A stretch of 64,000 bases of DNA from DASQPE01 sp041488455 (GTDB lineage Bacteria > Gemmatimonadota > Gemmatimonadetes > Gemmatimonadales > GWC2-71-9): contig JBGPPG010000001.1 in assembly GCA_041488455.1 (NCBI GenBank), positions 31,695 to 95,694 of the forward strand, written 5' to 3'. The notes below the pieces were generated by a model. The model worked only from the letters and a program-made list of their open reading frames with translations, was not told the origin of the DNA and made no database searches. Every line of letters begins with the position of its first letter. Within the stretch, counting starts at the first letter, position 1. The position numbers were made by a program, and so were the translations under genes. Shown here piece after piece: positions 27,044 through 35,515 of this stretch.

Positions 27044-27696
27044 CCCCCCGCGTCGTCTTCTGGGACGTGGATACCCAGCACGATTTCATGGATCCCGGCG
27101 GGAAGCTCTACGTGCCGGGTGCCGAGGCGCTGGTCCCGGCACTCGCAGCACTGACCGAGTTCGCGCACGCCCACCGGATTCCGATCGTCGCTTCGTCCGA
27201 CGATCACGTGCTCGCGCACGCCGAGATCAGCGACACGCCCGATTGGGCCACGACGTTTCCGCCCCACTGTCTCCGGGGGACGCCAGGCCAGCGCAAGATC
27301 GCGGCGACGAGCCTCGCCGATCCGCTGGTGCTCCATCCCGAGCCGGAGGATCCCACGGCGTTGGCTGCCCGCGCGAGGGCGCACGGCGGTGACTTCCTGC
27401 TGCTCAAGCACGAGCTCGACGTTTTCTCCAACCCGAACGCCCGTGTTCTCCTGGATGCGCTGGCGCCCGAAGCGATCGTGGTTTACGGCGTGGCGACCGA
27501 CTTCTGCGATCGGTGCGCCATCGAGGGTCTGCTCCGGGAGCGGCCGGGAGCCGCGCTGCTCTTTGTCACTGACGCCGCCCGCGCCATCGATCCGGCCAAG
27601 GGCCACGCCCTCGAGCGCGAGTGGGAGGCCCGCGGAGTTCGCTTGGTGCGCACCAACGACGTCGTGAGCGGTCGGGCGCTGGAGCCCTGGCTCTGA
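27040..27696 (+). CDS. pncA: Nicotinamidase / isochorismatase-family hydrolase
   Basis: 218 residues. The catalytic triad fits nicotinamidase: Asp in DTQHDF, Lys in LLKHELDVF, Cys in VATDFCDRCA. Metal-site residues are in SSDDHV. Deamidates nicotinamide to nicotinate for PncB, with which it overlaps by ATGA. The downstream aminotransferase appears to start inside its stop codon (CTGA). Confidence 0.9.
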   Translation: MTPRVVFWDVDTQHDFMDPGGKLYVPGAEALVPALAALTEFAHAHRIPIVASSDDHVLAHAEISDTPDWATTFPPHCLRGTPGQRKIAATSLADPLVLHPEPEDPTALAARARAHGGDFLLLKHELDVFSNPNARVLLDALAPEAIVVYGVATDFCDRCAIEGLLRERPGAALLFVTDAARAIDPAKGHALEREWEARGVRLVRTNDVVSGRALEPWL

Positions 27697-28769
27697 GCGG
27701 ATTCGGACGCCTCTTCCTACCGGGACCGACGGAAGTCCATCCGGACGTCCTCGCCGCACTGGGCCGCCCGATGATCTCGCCCTGGAGCGACGAGGCCACC
27801 GTCCTTTTCGCGTCACTCCAGGCGCCGCTCCGCCGCCTGTTCCGGACGACGCAACCGGTGCTCATCACCGCCTCTTCGGCCAGCGGCATGGCGGAGGCCG
27901 CGATCCGGAACGCGGTCGAGCGCCGTGTCCTCGTGGTGGTGGGCGGGTTCTTCGGGGACTGGTTCGCCCGGATCGCCGAAGCGTGCGGCAAGGACGTTGT
28001 GCGGCTCTCGGTGCCCACGGGCCGGACCCTGGAGCCGGACCAGCTGGAGCGGCTCCTGGACGGCCCGCCGGTGGACGCCGTCGCGCTGGTGCACTCCGAC
28101 ACCTCGACCGGTGCGCTCGCGCTGCTGGCGGAGCTCGCCCGGGTGGTGCGAGCGCGCTCGAACGCGCTCCTGCTGGTGGACGCCGTGACCTCGGTCGGGG
28201 CGCTGCCCCTGGAGACCGACGGCTGGGGGCTCGACTTCGTGTTCACCGGCTCCCAGAAAGCGCTCGCCCTGCCTCCCGGCCTCGGCCTCGGGGTCGCGTC
28301 GGAGCGCCTGCTCGAGCGGGCCGCGCGCCGGCACGACCGCGGCTGGTACTTCGACCTGCTCAAGTACGATCAGGCCGCACGGACTTCGCGTCCTACCCAG
28401 ACCCCGGCGCTGTCATTGATCTATGCCCTGGAGCGCCAGCTCGCGCGGATCGACGCGGAGGGCGGCATGGAGGCCCGGTGGCGGCGCCACCGGGCCATGC
28501 TCGACGTAATGGAGGGGTGGGCGGGAGAGCATCCGGAGTTCCCGCTGCTCGCGGCGCCGGACCGCCGCTCCTGGGCCGTCTCAGCGCTGACCCCGCCGGC
28601 CCGGCTCCCGGTGCCGGAGATCCTGAGCCGGATGCGGGTCCGGGGGTTCACGCTCGCGGGTGGGCTCGGCGACCTCGCCGAGCGGGTGATCCGGATCGGC
28701 CACATGGGCGACCTCGAGCCCGCGCACCTCGAGACCATGCTCGCGGAGCTGGCGGGGGTCGGCTTGTGA
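27693..28769 (+). CDS. Class V aminotransferase, apparent CTG start
   Basis: 358 residues of the alanine-glyoxylate/serine-pyruvate group: FLPGPTEVHP at the start, PLP Lys in TGSQKALALPPG, HSDTSTG, and VDAVTSVG. The family always begins a few residues before LFxPGPT. No ATG, GTG or TTG exists in frame there; the nearest, GTG 27621, lies 75 nt inside pncA. A CTG at 27693 overlaps the pncA stop (CTGA) with GGAG 8 nt upstream. The amino donor and acceptor are not known. Confidence 0.87.
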   Translation: MSGFGRLFLPGPTEVHPDVLAALGRPMISPWSDEATVLFASLQAPLRRLFRTTQPVLITASSASGMAEAAIRNAVERRVLVVVGGFFGDWFARIAEACGKDVVRLSVPTGRTLEPDQLERLLDGPPVDAVALVHSDTSTGALALLAELARVVRARSNALLLVDAVTSVGALPLETDGWGLDFVFTGSQKALALPPGLGLGVASERLLERAARRHDRGWYFDLLKYDQAARTSRPTQTPALSLIYALERQLARIDAEGGMEARWRRHRAMLDVMEGWAGEHPEFPLLAAPDRRSWAVSALTPPARLPVPEILSRMRVRGFTLAGGLGDLAERVIRIGHMGDLEPAHLETMLAELAGVGL

Positions 28770-28912
28770 CTTGGCGCACAGCGGCTGCCCCTGGGGAGCT
28801 TTCATGTTGGCCGTGGCGGTTGTTCGAGGTCCGGCCGGCACCGGGCCCCGACAGATGTGAGCCGCCATCATTCTGCAACAACATTGCTTCTGTACTCCAT
28901 ATCCTGCCTGGG

Positions 28913-28944
28913 ACGGGCGCCGTGAGGCGTCCGTTCCTTTTTTT
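28913..28944 (+). terminator. Rho-independent terminator of the NAD-salvage operon
   Basis: ACGGGCGCC (28913-28921) pairs with GGCGTCCGT (28926-28934) over 9 bp with one G-U, closed by a GTGA (GNRA) tetraloop. Seven T follow at 28938-28944 after TCC. It is the clearest intrinsic terminator in the window and separates the aminotransferase from the cimA leader. Confidence 0.88.
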
Positions 28945-29007
28945 CTGGCCCCCCCAAAGGCACGGGGTGACCCGGCCATCGCGTAGTGGGCCCGCCCACG
29001 GCCAGCC

Positions 29008-29035
29008 ATTGACGCGGGCCCCCGGCTGCATAGAC
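29008..29035 (+). promoter_or_regulatory. Predicted cimA promoter
   Basis: TTGACG (29008-29013) and TAGACT (29030-29035) with a 16-bp spacer resemble a sigma-70 promoter. Transcription would begin near 29042, practically at the ATG of the leader peptide, giving a leaderless message. Confidence 0.55.
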
Positions 29036-29043
29036 TTCCGGGC

Positions 29044-29124
29044 ATGTGCATGAACGCCCGCCGACTCATCGGCATTCTTCCCATCCGGCTCCTCTCGGGA
29101 GGCGGTGGGCGGGTGCGCGACTGA
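29044..29124 (+). CDS. Predicted Ile/Leu-rich leader peptide of cimA
   Basis: A 26-codon frame with control-type residues LIGILPIRLL: three Ile codons (ATC 29068, ATT 29074, ATC 29083) and four Leu codons between 29065 and 29094. It ends in Gly/Arg. Its 3' half encodes one arm of an alternative hairpin. No ribosome site, consistent with a leaderless start next to the predicted promoter. The setting before the isoleucine-pathway enzyme makes a transcription attenuator likely. Confidence 0.6.
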   Translation: MCMNARRLIGILPIRLLSGGGGRVRD

Positions 29125-29181
29125 AATTCGGCAATCGGCGCAACCGAACCCACGCGGCCTCCCGACCCCCGGGGGGCCGCG
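29089..29181 (+). promoter_or_regulatory. Predicted transcription attenuator before cimA
   Basis: Three competing pairings are visible. 1:2 is CCTC (29091-29094) with GAGG (29099-29102). 2:3 (antiterminator) is TCGGGAGGC (29095-29103) with GCCTCCCGA (29157-29165), 9 perfect bp. 3:4 (terminator-like) is CGCGGCCTCCC (29153-29163) with GGGGGGCCGCG (29171-29181), 11 bp with one T-G. 2:3 and 3:4 share bases, so they exclude each other. Only a short GTGCTTT follows, weak for an intrinsic terminator. Confidence 0.6.
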
Positions 29182-29213
29182 GTGCTTTCGGGATCCTCCA
29201 CACCGGACCCTGC

Positions 29214-30800
29214 ATGCGAGTCAGCCTCTACGACACGACCCTTCGCGACGGCACCCAGCGGGAAGGCCTTTCCCTCTCGGTGGAGGACAAGGTCAAGATC
29301 GCCCGCGTCCTGGACGAGCTGGGCGTGGCATACATCGAGGGTGGCTGGCCCGGGTCCAACCCCAAGGACGCCGAGTTCTTCGCCCGGATCGCCAGGCGCC
29401 CGCTCGGACGCGCCCGGGTGGCCGCGTTCGGCAGCACCCGACGGGCCGGCGCCCGCTGCGAGGACGATCAGAGCATCCAGGCACTGGTCGCTGCGGAAAC
29501 GCCGGTCGTGACGCTGGTGGGCAAGAGCTCGACCCTGCACGTGGAGCGGGTGCTGGAGACCACGCGGGACGAGAATCTTCGGATGATCGGGGAGACGGTG
29601 ACCTTCTTCCGGCGGCTCGGCAAGGAGGTCGTCTACGACGCCGAGCACTTCTTCGACGGTTGGCAGCTCGATCCAGCCTATGCGGTCGCCACGCTCCGCG
29701 CAGCGGCCGACGCCGGAGCCGACTGGGTGGTCCTCTGTGACACCAACGGGGGGTCACTTCCGGAGACGGTCCGGGAGGCGGTGGGCGCGGTCCGGGAGCG
29801 GATCGCCGCCCCGCTCGGGGTCCACCCGCACAACGACGCCGGGCTCGCCGTGGCGAACGCCCTCGCGGGCGTGCAGGCCGGGTGCAGCCAGGTCCAGGGG
29901 ACCATCAACGGATACGGGGAGCGCTGCGGCAACGTGGACCTCGTTCCCGTGATCGCCAATCTCCAGCTCAAGCTGGGTCACGAGGTGCTGCCGCCGGCGC
30001 AGCTCGCCCGGCTGAGCGAGGTGTCCCACTTCGTCGCCGCGGTGGCCAATCTCAATCCGGACGCCCACGCCCCGTACGTGGGGCGGAGCGCATTCGCCCA
30101 CAAGGGCGGAATCCACGTCGCGGCGATCGCCAAGGTGCCCGAGAGCTACCAGCACATCGACCCATCGATCGTGGGCAACGAGCTTCGAGTGGTGGTGAGC
30201 GAGGTCGCCGGTCGACGGAACGTTCGGCTCCGCGCGGAGGCGCTCGGGCTCGACGCCGCGACCAGCGAGGCGCAGGTGCTCCAGCTCATCAAGGAGCTGG
30301 AGCATCGGGGGTTCCAGTTCGAGGCGGCGGAGGGGTCCTTCGAGATGCTGCTCCGGCGGGCGGCACCCGACTATCGGCCGCCCTTCGAGCTCCTCGATTT
30401 CACCGTCATGGTCGAGAAGCGGGGCGGCCAGAGGGTCGCCGCGCAGGCCACCGTCAAGCTCCGCGTCGGCGAGGAGATCATGCACACCGCCGCCGAGGGA
30501 GACGGACCGGTAAACGCGCTGGACAAGGCGCTACGGAAGGCGCTGGTGCCGCACTACCCTGAGCTCGACGACGTCCGCCTGGTGGACTACAAGGTCCGTA
30601 TCGTGGACGAGCATCTTGGCACCGCGGCACGCCCGCGCGTCATCGTCGAATCGGCCAGGGGCACGGAGCGGTGGAGCACGGTCGGTTGCTCCGAGAACAT
30701 CATCGAGGCGAGCTGGCTCGCGCTCTGGGACAGCCTGGAGCTGCCGCTGCTCAGGAACGGCGCGTCGCCGCCAGTACCAGTGCCGACTCGGAGGGGATGA
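29214..30800 (+). CDS. cimA: (R)-citramalate synthase, type 2
   Basis: 528 residues. Condenses pyruvate and acetyl-CoA to citramalate, opening the threonine-independent route to 2-oxobutyrate and isoleucine. The HMGL-like catalytic domain shows YDTTLRDGTQ, GVHPHNDAGLAVAN and NGYGERCGN; FAHKGGIHV follows. The C-terminal LeuA-type allosteric domain (VNALDKALRKAL ... SENIIEASWLALWDSLEL) is complete, so feedback by isoleucine is expected. The last 50 bp overlap the end of treZ on the other strand. Confidence 0.94.
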   Translation: MRVSLYDTTLRDGTQREGLSLSVEDKVKIARVLDELGVAYIEGGWPGSNPKDAEFFARIARRPLGRARVAAFGSTRRAGARCEDDQSIQALVAAETPVVTLVGKSSTLHVERVLETTRDENLRMIGETVTFFRRLGKEVVYDAEHFFDGWQLDPAYAVATLRAAADAGADWVVLCDTNGGSLPETVREAVGAVRERIAAPLGVHPHNDAGLAVANALAGVQAGCSQVQGTINGYGERCGNVDLVPVIANLQLKLGHEVLPPAQLARLSEVSHFVAAVANLNPDAHAPYVGRSAFAHKGGIHVAAIAKVPESYQHIDPSIVGNELRVVVSEVAGRRNVRLRAEALGLDAATSEAQVLQLIKELEHRGFQFEAAEGSFEMLLRRAAPDYRPPFELLDFTVMVEKRGGQRVAAQATVKLRVGEEIMHTAAEGDGPVNALDKALRKALVPHYPELDDVRLVDYKVRIVDEHLGTAARPRVIVESARGTERWSTVGCSENIIEASWLALWDSLELPLLRNGASPPVPVPTRRG

Positions 30801-32598
30801 GCCTCCCCTCCCGGGCCGCGGCCGGCGTGCCGCTGCCACCGTAGCGCGGGTCGTCGGACGACCACCTCAAATCCCACAGGGTACCGCTCGGCGGAGCGAG
30901 CAGGCCGTCCCCGCCATGCTCCAGCACCAGATCTGCTCCGAGGTTGAGCAGCAGGAGACGGTCGAGACCGTCATCCCGTGCGAAGCGAAGCACGAGCGCC
31001 GCGCCGCCGAGGGAGCGCCCCTCGGGTGCCCGCTGGGCGGCGAACGCGGCGTCGGTCCGCCGGAGCGCGAGCAGATCGCGGTGGAGCGCCACGGCGTCCG
31101 GGCGCCGGGCGCGCTCGCCCGGGTCGAGACGCGAGCGCTCGAAGGTTCTCGGTGAGGCCGGATCCGGAAGCAGAGCCTGCACGGCCGGATCGGCCACGCT
31201 CTCGAACTGGGCCAGATGCTCGGCCCGGCCCTGGCGGACGAGGTCAGCCAGGCGGGGCTCGTGATCCGCGAAGAAGAGGAACGGACTCGACGCTGCGAAC
31301 TCCTGCCCCATGAAGAGCAGAGGAGTCCCGGGCGAGAGCAGCAGGAAGGCGGTCAGCGCGCGCCATCTCCCCGGGCTGGTGAGGGCGTCGAGCCTGAGGC
31401 CTCTCGCCGAGTGCGCGATCTGGTCGTGGTTCTGGAGGAAGGTCACGAGCCGGGCGCACTCCAGCGTGTTCGGCGCGCCCAGCGTGCCTCTGGTGACAGA
31501 GACCAGCTCGTCGGCGGACCCCAGATACCGGCGGTAGTACCCCTCGCGCCGGCCGGTCGCAGCCACCCGGGCCGCGTGATGAAAGTCGTCGTTCCAGATC
31601 CCGTCCAGCCCCAAGCCGCCGGCTTCCGGCGGAAGCGCGAGCGCCACCCGCTGGGGCTCGTCCTCCGCGTAGACGACGGTGCCCCTCCGACCCCCGTGGG
31701 CTCGCACAGTCCGACCGATCGCCTCCAGAATGTGCTCGGGCGAGTCGTCGTGGATCGTGTGGGAAGCGTCGAGGCGGAGCCCGTCGAGATGGAATTCGTC
31801 GATCCAATAGCCGGCGTTCGCCAGCACCAGCTCCCGCACGGGGCTTGAGTCCGGCCCGTCGTAGTTGGGGGCCGGTCCCCAGGGCGTGGTGTGGCGCTCG
31901 GTCACGTAGGCGCGGGCATATTGCCCAAGGTAGTTTCCGTCCGGGCCGAGATGGTTGTACACGGCGTCGAGCAGAACGCCCAGGCCCAGAGCGTGCGCCC
32001 GGTCCACAAAGGCGCGGAAGTCGTCCGGTCGGCCGTAGAGCCGCGTCGGCGCGAAGAGATCCACACCGTCGTAGCCCCAGCCGAAGCGGCCGGGAAAGTC
32101 GGCGACGGGCATGACCTCGATCAGGGTGATGCCCAGCTCCGCCAGCGCGGGCAGCTGCCGCATGGCGGCCGCCCAGGTGCCTTCCGGGGTGAAGGCGCCC
32201 ACATGGATCTCGTAGAGCACCTGTCCATCGCGGCGCACGCCCGGCCACCCCGCGTCGGTCCAGGGGAACACGCCGGGGTCTATGACTTCCGACGGCCCGT
32301 GCGGGCCCCCGGGCTGGAAGCGGGAGACCGGGTCGGGGAAGGCATCGCCTCCGTCGAGGCGAAAGCGATAGAGCGCGCCCGGGCCGACTCCGGGCACCAG
32401 AGCGGAGTGGAAGCCGCCCGGCTCGGGCTTGAGAGGATGGGGATCGCGCCGGCCCTCCACTACAACGTCGACCCGCCCCCAGTCCGGGGCCCACACGCGG
32501 AAATGCACGCCGGCCGTGCCCGGCTCGGCGCCGACGGGAAGGCGGCGAATGACCGGGCTCACCGGATCCGGCTGAGTCGTTGTCGGGTTAGGGCACAT
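30751..32598 (-). CDS. treZ: Malto-oligosyltrehalose trehalohydrolase
   Basis: 615 residues of GH13. An N-terminal CBM48-like domain (FRVWAPDWGRVDVVVEG) precedes the barrel with DAVYNHLGPDGNYL, nucleophile Asp in DGLRLDASHTI, acid Glu in VYAEDE and QNHDQIAHSARG. The spacing and YEIHVGAFTPEGTW are TreZ-like. It releases trehalose from maltooligosyltrehalose. treY and treX are not nearby; glgC is at 50 kb. ATG 32598 is chosen over TTG 32607. Its C-terminus overlaps cimA by 50 bp. Confidence 0.92.
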   Translation of the reverse strand: MCPNPTTTQPDPVSPVIRRLPVGAEPGTAGVHFRVWAPDWGRVDVVVEGRRDPHPLKPEPGGFHSALVPGVGPGALYRFRLDGGDAFPDPVSRFQPGGPHGPSEVIDPGVFPWTDAGWPGVRRDGQVLYEIHVGAFTPEGTWAAAMRQLPALAELGITLIEVMPVADFPGRFGWGYDGVDLFAPTRLYGRPDDFRAFVDRAHALGLGVLLDAVYNHLGPDGNYLGQYARAYVTERHTTPWGPAPNYDGPDSSPVRELVLANAGYWIDEFHLDGLRLDASHTIHDDSPEHILEAIGRTVRAHGGRRGTVVYAEDEPQRVALALPPEAGGLGLDGIWNDDFHHAARVAATGRREGYYRRYLGSADELVSVTRGTLGAPNTLECARLVTFLQNHDQIAHSARGLRLDALTSPGRWRALTAFLLLSPGTPLLFMGQEFAASSPFLFFADHEPRLADLVRQGRAEHLAQFESVADPAVQALLPDPASPRTFERSRLDPGERARRPDAVALHRDLLALRRTDAAFAAQRAPEGRSLGGAALVLRFARDDGLDRLLLLNLGADLVLEHGGDGLLAPPSGTLWDLRWSSDDPRYGGSGTPAAAREGRLIPSESALVLAATRRS

Positions 32599-32666
32599 AG
32601 GGCTCAAGGTAGCCGCGCCCGGCCGTTGGGCCAGCAGCCGCGACCCGTCTCAGGCGGGAGGTCCGC

Positions 32667-33275
32667 ATGCGATACCGATTCCTGCTCGACACCTACGCTA
32701 CGGAACGCCTCAAGGTGCTGAGCACCTGGGCCACCTTCCGCGATGAGGACCTCCCGGTACGGCCCCACGTCACTGACCGGCGCGGCCGGAGCGTGCTGGA
32801 GCACATGGTCCACCAGTGCGTGAGCGAGAACCTTTGGTTTCGCGACATTCTCGGCGTGGACGTCGATGCCCCGCCGCTTCCGGCCCTGGAGAGCCGACTC
32901 GAGTTTCTCCACCGCTATGCTGACGACTCCGCGAGGCGCCTGGCCGAGCTCGAAAAGACCGATGATGCCTGGTGGGAAGCCGGCGTGACTTTTTTCGACG
33001 TGCCGCGGACCCGGGCGTGGGTCGTGGTTCGCCGGATTGCGCACACCGCGCACCACCGGGGCCAGCAGGTGGAGCTGCTTCGCATGCTTAGCCGGGACGT
33101 GTACAGCACCTACGGTCCGACGGCGGACACCGGAGGCTTGTTCCAGCGGCGCGCCCCGACGATTTACGCCTACCCGGATGAGGCCGCGCTTCTGGCCGGC
33201 GAAGGCGGCGGCGGCCGCCAGGCCGCATTGCCGGGGCCGGGCGATTACCCCACGACGGAGCGACCCGACAGATGA
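32667..33275 (+). CDS. DinB-family protein
   Basis: 202 residues: DinB four-helix fold with His in HMVHQCV and the HTAHHRGQ pair near residue 130, giving a probable metal site. A low-complexity Gly/Pro tail follows. GGGAGGT precedes ATG 32667. The next gene, a quinone oxidoreductase, overlaps it by ATGA. Possible roles are thiol transfer or stress-related hydrolysis. Confidence 0.82.
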   Translation: MRYRFLLDTYATERLKVLSTWATFRDEDLPVRPHVTDRRGRSVLEHMVHQCVSENLWFRDILGVDVDAPPLPALESRLEFLHRYADDSARRLAELEKTDDAWWEAGVTFFDVPRTRAWVVVRRIAHTAHHRGQQVELLRMLSRDVYSTYGPTADTGGLFQRRAPTIYAYPDEAALLAGEGGGGRQAALPGPGDYPTTERPDR

Positions 33276-34240
33276 AAGCGATCCGCATCCATGCCCACGG
33301 CGGTCCCGAAGCGCTCCGGTACGAGGATGTCCCCGTGCCCGTGCCGGGCGCTGGCCAGGCGCTCGTCCGGATCGAGGCCGTCGGCGTCAACTTCATCGAC
33401 ATTTATCATCGAAGCGGTCTTTACAAGGTTCAGTTTCCGTACACGCTCGGCCAGGAGGCGGCCGGGGTCGTGACCGCGCTCGGCTCCGATGTGTCCGGTG
33501 TCGCGGCCGGGGACCTGGTCGCCTACACCGGCGTCCCCGGAGCTTACGCGGAATTCGCCGCGGTACCGGCGGACCGGCTCGTGCCCGTGCCGCAGGGCGT
33601 GACGGCCCGCCAGGCGGCCGCGGTGATCCTGCAGGGCGTAACGGCGCAGTATCTCGCTACCTCGACCTATCCGCTCGCCGCCGGCCAGACCTGCCTCATC
33701 CATGCCGCCGCCGGAGGCGTCGGGCTTCTCTTTTGCCAGATCGCGAAGCGCCTAGGTGCACGGGTGATCGGCACCGTCTCCAACGAAGCCAAGGCGACCC
33801 TCGCGCGTGCTGCCGGCGCCGACGAGGTGATCCTCTACACCCTACAGGACTTCGAAGTGGAAGTGAAGCGGCTCACCCGGGGCGCCGGCGTGCATGTGGT
33901 GTACGACTCGGTCGGCAAGACCACGTTCGACAAAAGCCTCGACTGTCTCGCACGGCGGGGCATGCTGGTGCTCTACGGGCAGTCGAGCGGACCGGTCCCG
34001 CCCTTCGATCCCCAGATACTGAACCAGAAGGGCTCGCTCTTCCTGACCCGGCCCACGCTCGGGCACTACGTCGCCACCCGGGAGGAGCTGCTCGCCCGGG
34101 CCGGGCAGGTCCTGGGTTGGGTGGCCGACGGCTCGCTGTCGGTCCGTGTCGGGCGGGAGTACCCGCTGGCCGAGGCAGCGGACGCGCAGCGGGCGCTGGC
34201 GGGGCGGGAGACGACGGGTAAGGTGTTGTTGGTGCCGTGA
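33272..34240 (+). CDS. NADPH:quinone oxidoreductase (zeta-crystallin type)
   Basis: 322 residues, a zinc-free medium-chain dehydrogenase. VNFIDIYHRSGLYK, GQEAAGVV and the nucleotide motif AAAGGVGLLFCQIAK are typical of bacterial Qor (QorA), as is SLFLTRPTLGHY near the end. It reduces quinones by one electron with NADPH. Its stop is followed 4 nt later by a 7-bp repeat array. Confidence 0.92.
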   Translation: MKAIRIHAHGGPEALRYEDVPVPVPGAGQALVRIEAVGVNFIDIYHRSGLYKVQFPYTLGQEAAGVVTALGSDVSGVAAGDLVAYTGVPGAYAEFAAVPADRLVPVPQGVTARQAAAVILQGVTAQYLATSTYPLAAGQTCLIHAAAGGVGLLFCQIAKRLGARVIGTVSNEAKATLARAAGADEVILYTLQDFEVEVKRLTRGAGVHVVYDSVGKTTFDKSLDCLARRGMLVLYGQSSGPVPPFDPQILNQKGSLFLTRPTLGHYVATREELLARAGQVLGWVADGSLSVRVGREYPLAEAADAQRALAGRETTGKVLLVP

Positions 34241-34244
34241 TCCC

Positions 34245-34272
34245 GTTCACTGTTCACCGTTCACTGTTTACT
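34245..34272. repeat. 7-bp tandem array (GTTCACT)
   Basis: Four heptads in phase: GTTCACT, GTTCACC, GTTCACT, GTTTACT. They fill nearly all of the 39-nt gap between qor and the DUF1015 gene, including the position where a ribosome site would be expected. No inverted arm. Confidence 0.87.
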
Positions 34273-34279
34273 GTTGTGC

Positions 34280-35515
34280 ATGCGTCTCAAGGCCTTCCGC
34301 GCGTTGCGCCCCCGGGCGGAGCTCGCCGCTAGGGTGGCTGCGGTGCCGTACGACGTCGTGAGCCGCGCCGAGGCAGCGGCGCTTGCCGAGGGGAATCCGG
34401 ACAGCTTCCTGCATGTCGGCCGTGCGGACATCGATCTGCCGGCGGACACCGACCCGTATGATTCCCGCATCTACGCCGCGGCCAAGGCCGCGCTCGACCG
34501 GCTGATCGCCCGCGGCACGCTCGTTCGGGATGCCCAGCCGGCGCTCTTCCTGTACCGTCAGGTGATGGATGGCCGAGCCCAGACGGGTGTGGTCGGCTGC
34601 GTGCACGTCGACGACTACGAGTGCGACGTCATCCGCAAGCACGAGAAGACCCGGAAGGACAAGGAGGACGACCGGACCCGGCACGTCCTCACGCTCAACG
34701 TGCACGCGGAGCCGGTGTTCCTCACGTACCGGCCACGGCCGGAGCTGGACCGGCTCTCCGCCGCGGCGGCGGCAGGCCCGCCGCTCTACGATTTCACCGC
34801 GGCGGACGGAGTGCGCCATACGGTCTGGCGCCTGGCGGACGTGACGCCGTGGCTCGACGCGTTCGCCGACGTGCCGGTGGTGTACGTCGCCGACGGGCAC
34901 CATCGCTCGGCGAGCGCCTGGCGCGCGGGCCGGGAGCGGCGCGCAGCCAACCCCCGGCACAGCGGAGACGAGGAGTACAACTGGTTCCTGGCGGTGCTGT
35001 TCCCGTCGAGCGAGCTCCGGATTCTGCCGTACAACCGCCTGGGGAAGGATCTGAATGGGCTCTCGCCCGCCGCGTTTCGCGCGCGGCTCGCCGAGGTCGG
35101 CCGGCTTGAGCCCACGACCGATTCGACGCCCCCCGCACCCGGGGCCTTCTGCCTCTTCTTCGACGGGGGCTGGGAGCGACTCACGCTCGATCCGGCCTCG
35201 ATCGAGCGGCGGGACCCGATCCGCTCGCTCGATGTGAGCCTGCTCCATGACCGGATCCTTGGCCCGATACTCGGCGTCGGCGACCCGCGAACGGACAAGC
35301 GCCTCGACTTCGTGGGCGGCATCCGCGGCCCGGGTGAGCTGGAGCGCCGCGTGCGGTCGGGCGAGATGGCGCTGGCGGTGTCGATGTACCCCACGACGAT
35401 CGAGCAGCTGCTCGCCGTTGCCGACGCAGGAGAGATCATGCCGCCCAAGAGCACGTGGTTCGAGCCGAAGCTTCGGAGCGGGCTCTTCGTTCACGAGCTG
35501 GACCAGGTGCCATGA
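34280..35515 (+). CDS. DUF1015 family protein linked to serA
   Basis: 411 residues, full length for DUF1015. Conserved points: AVPYDVV near the start, RKHEKTRKDKEDDR, YVADGHHRSASA, and DFVGG near the end. The family is often next to serA or serC, as here, but its biochemistry is not established. ATG 34280 is preferred to TTG 34274. It overlaps serA by ATGA. Confidence 0.85.
   Translation: MRLKAFRALRPRAELAARVAAVPYDVVSRAEAAALAEGNPDSFLHVGRADIDLPADTDPYDSRIYAAAKAALDRLIARGTLVRDAQPALFLYRQVMDGRAQTGVVGCVHVDDYECDVIRKHEKTRKDKEDDRTRHVLTLNVHAEPVFLTYRPRPELDRLSAAAAAGPPLYDFTAADGVRHTVWRLADVTPWLDAFADVPVVYVADGHHRSASAWRAGRERRAANPRHSGDEEYNWFLAVLFPSSELRILPYNRLGKDLNGLSPAAFRARLAEVGRLEPTTDSTPPAPGAFCLFFDGGWERLTLDPASIERRDPIRSLDVSLLHDRILGPILGVGDPRTDKRLDFVGGIRGPGELERRVRSGEMALAVSMYPTTIEQLLAVADAGEIMPPKSTWFEPKLRSGLFVHELDQVP

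Noticed and set aside
28804..28860. 18-residue frame with a strong GGGGAG site and three Val codons, 53 nt before a terminator
   Set aside because: Could be a second leader peptide, but its codons are not clustered, no antiterminator pairing with the 28913-28944 stem is visible, and the terminator is better explained as the end of the upstream operon.
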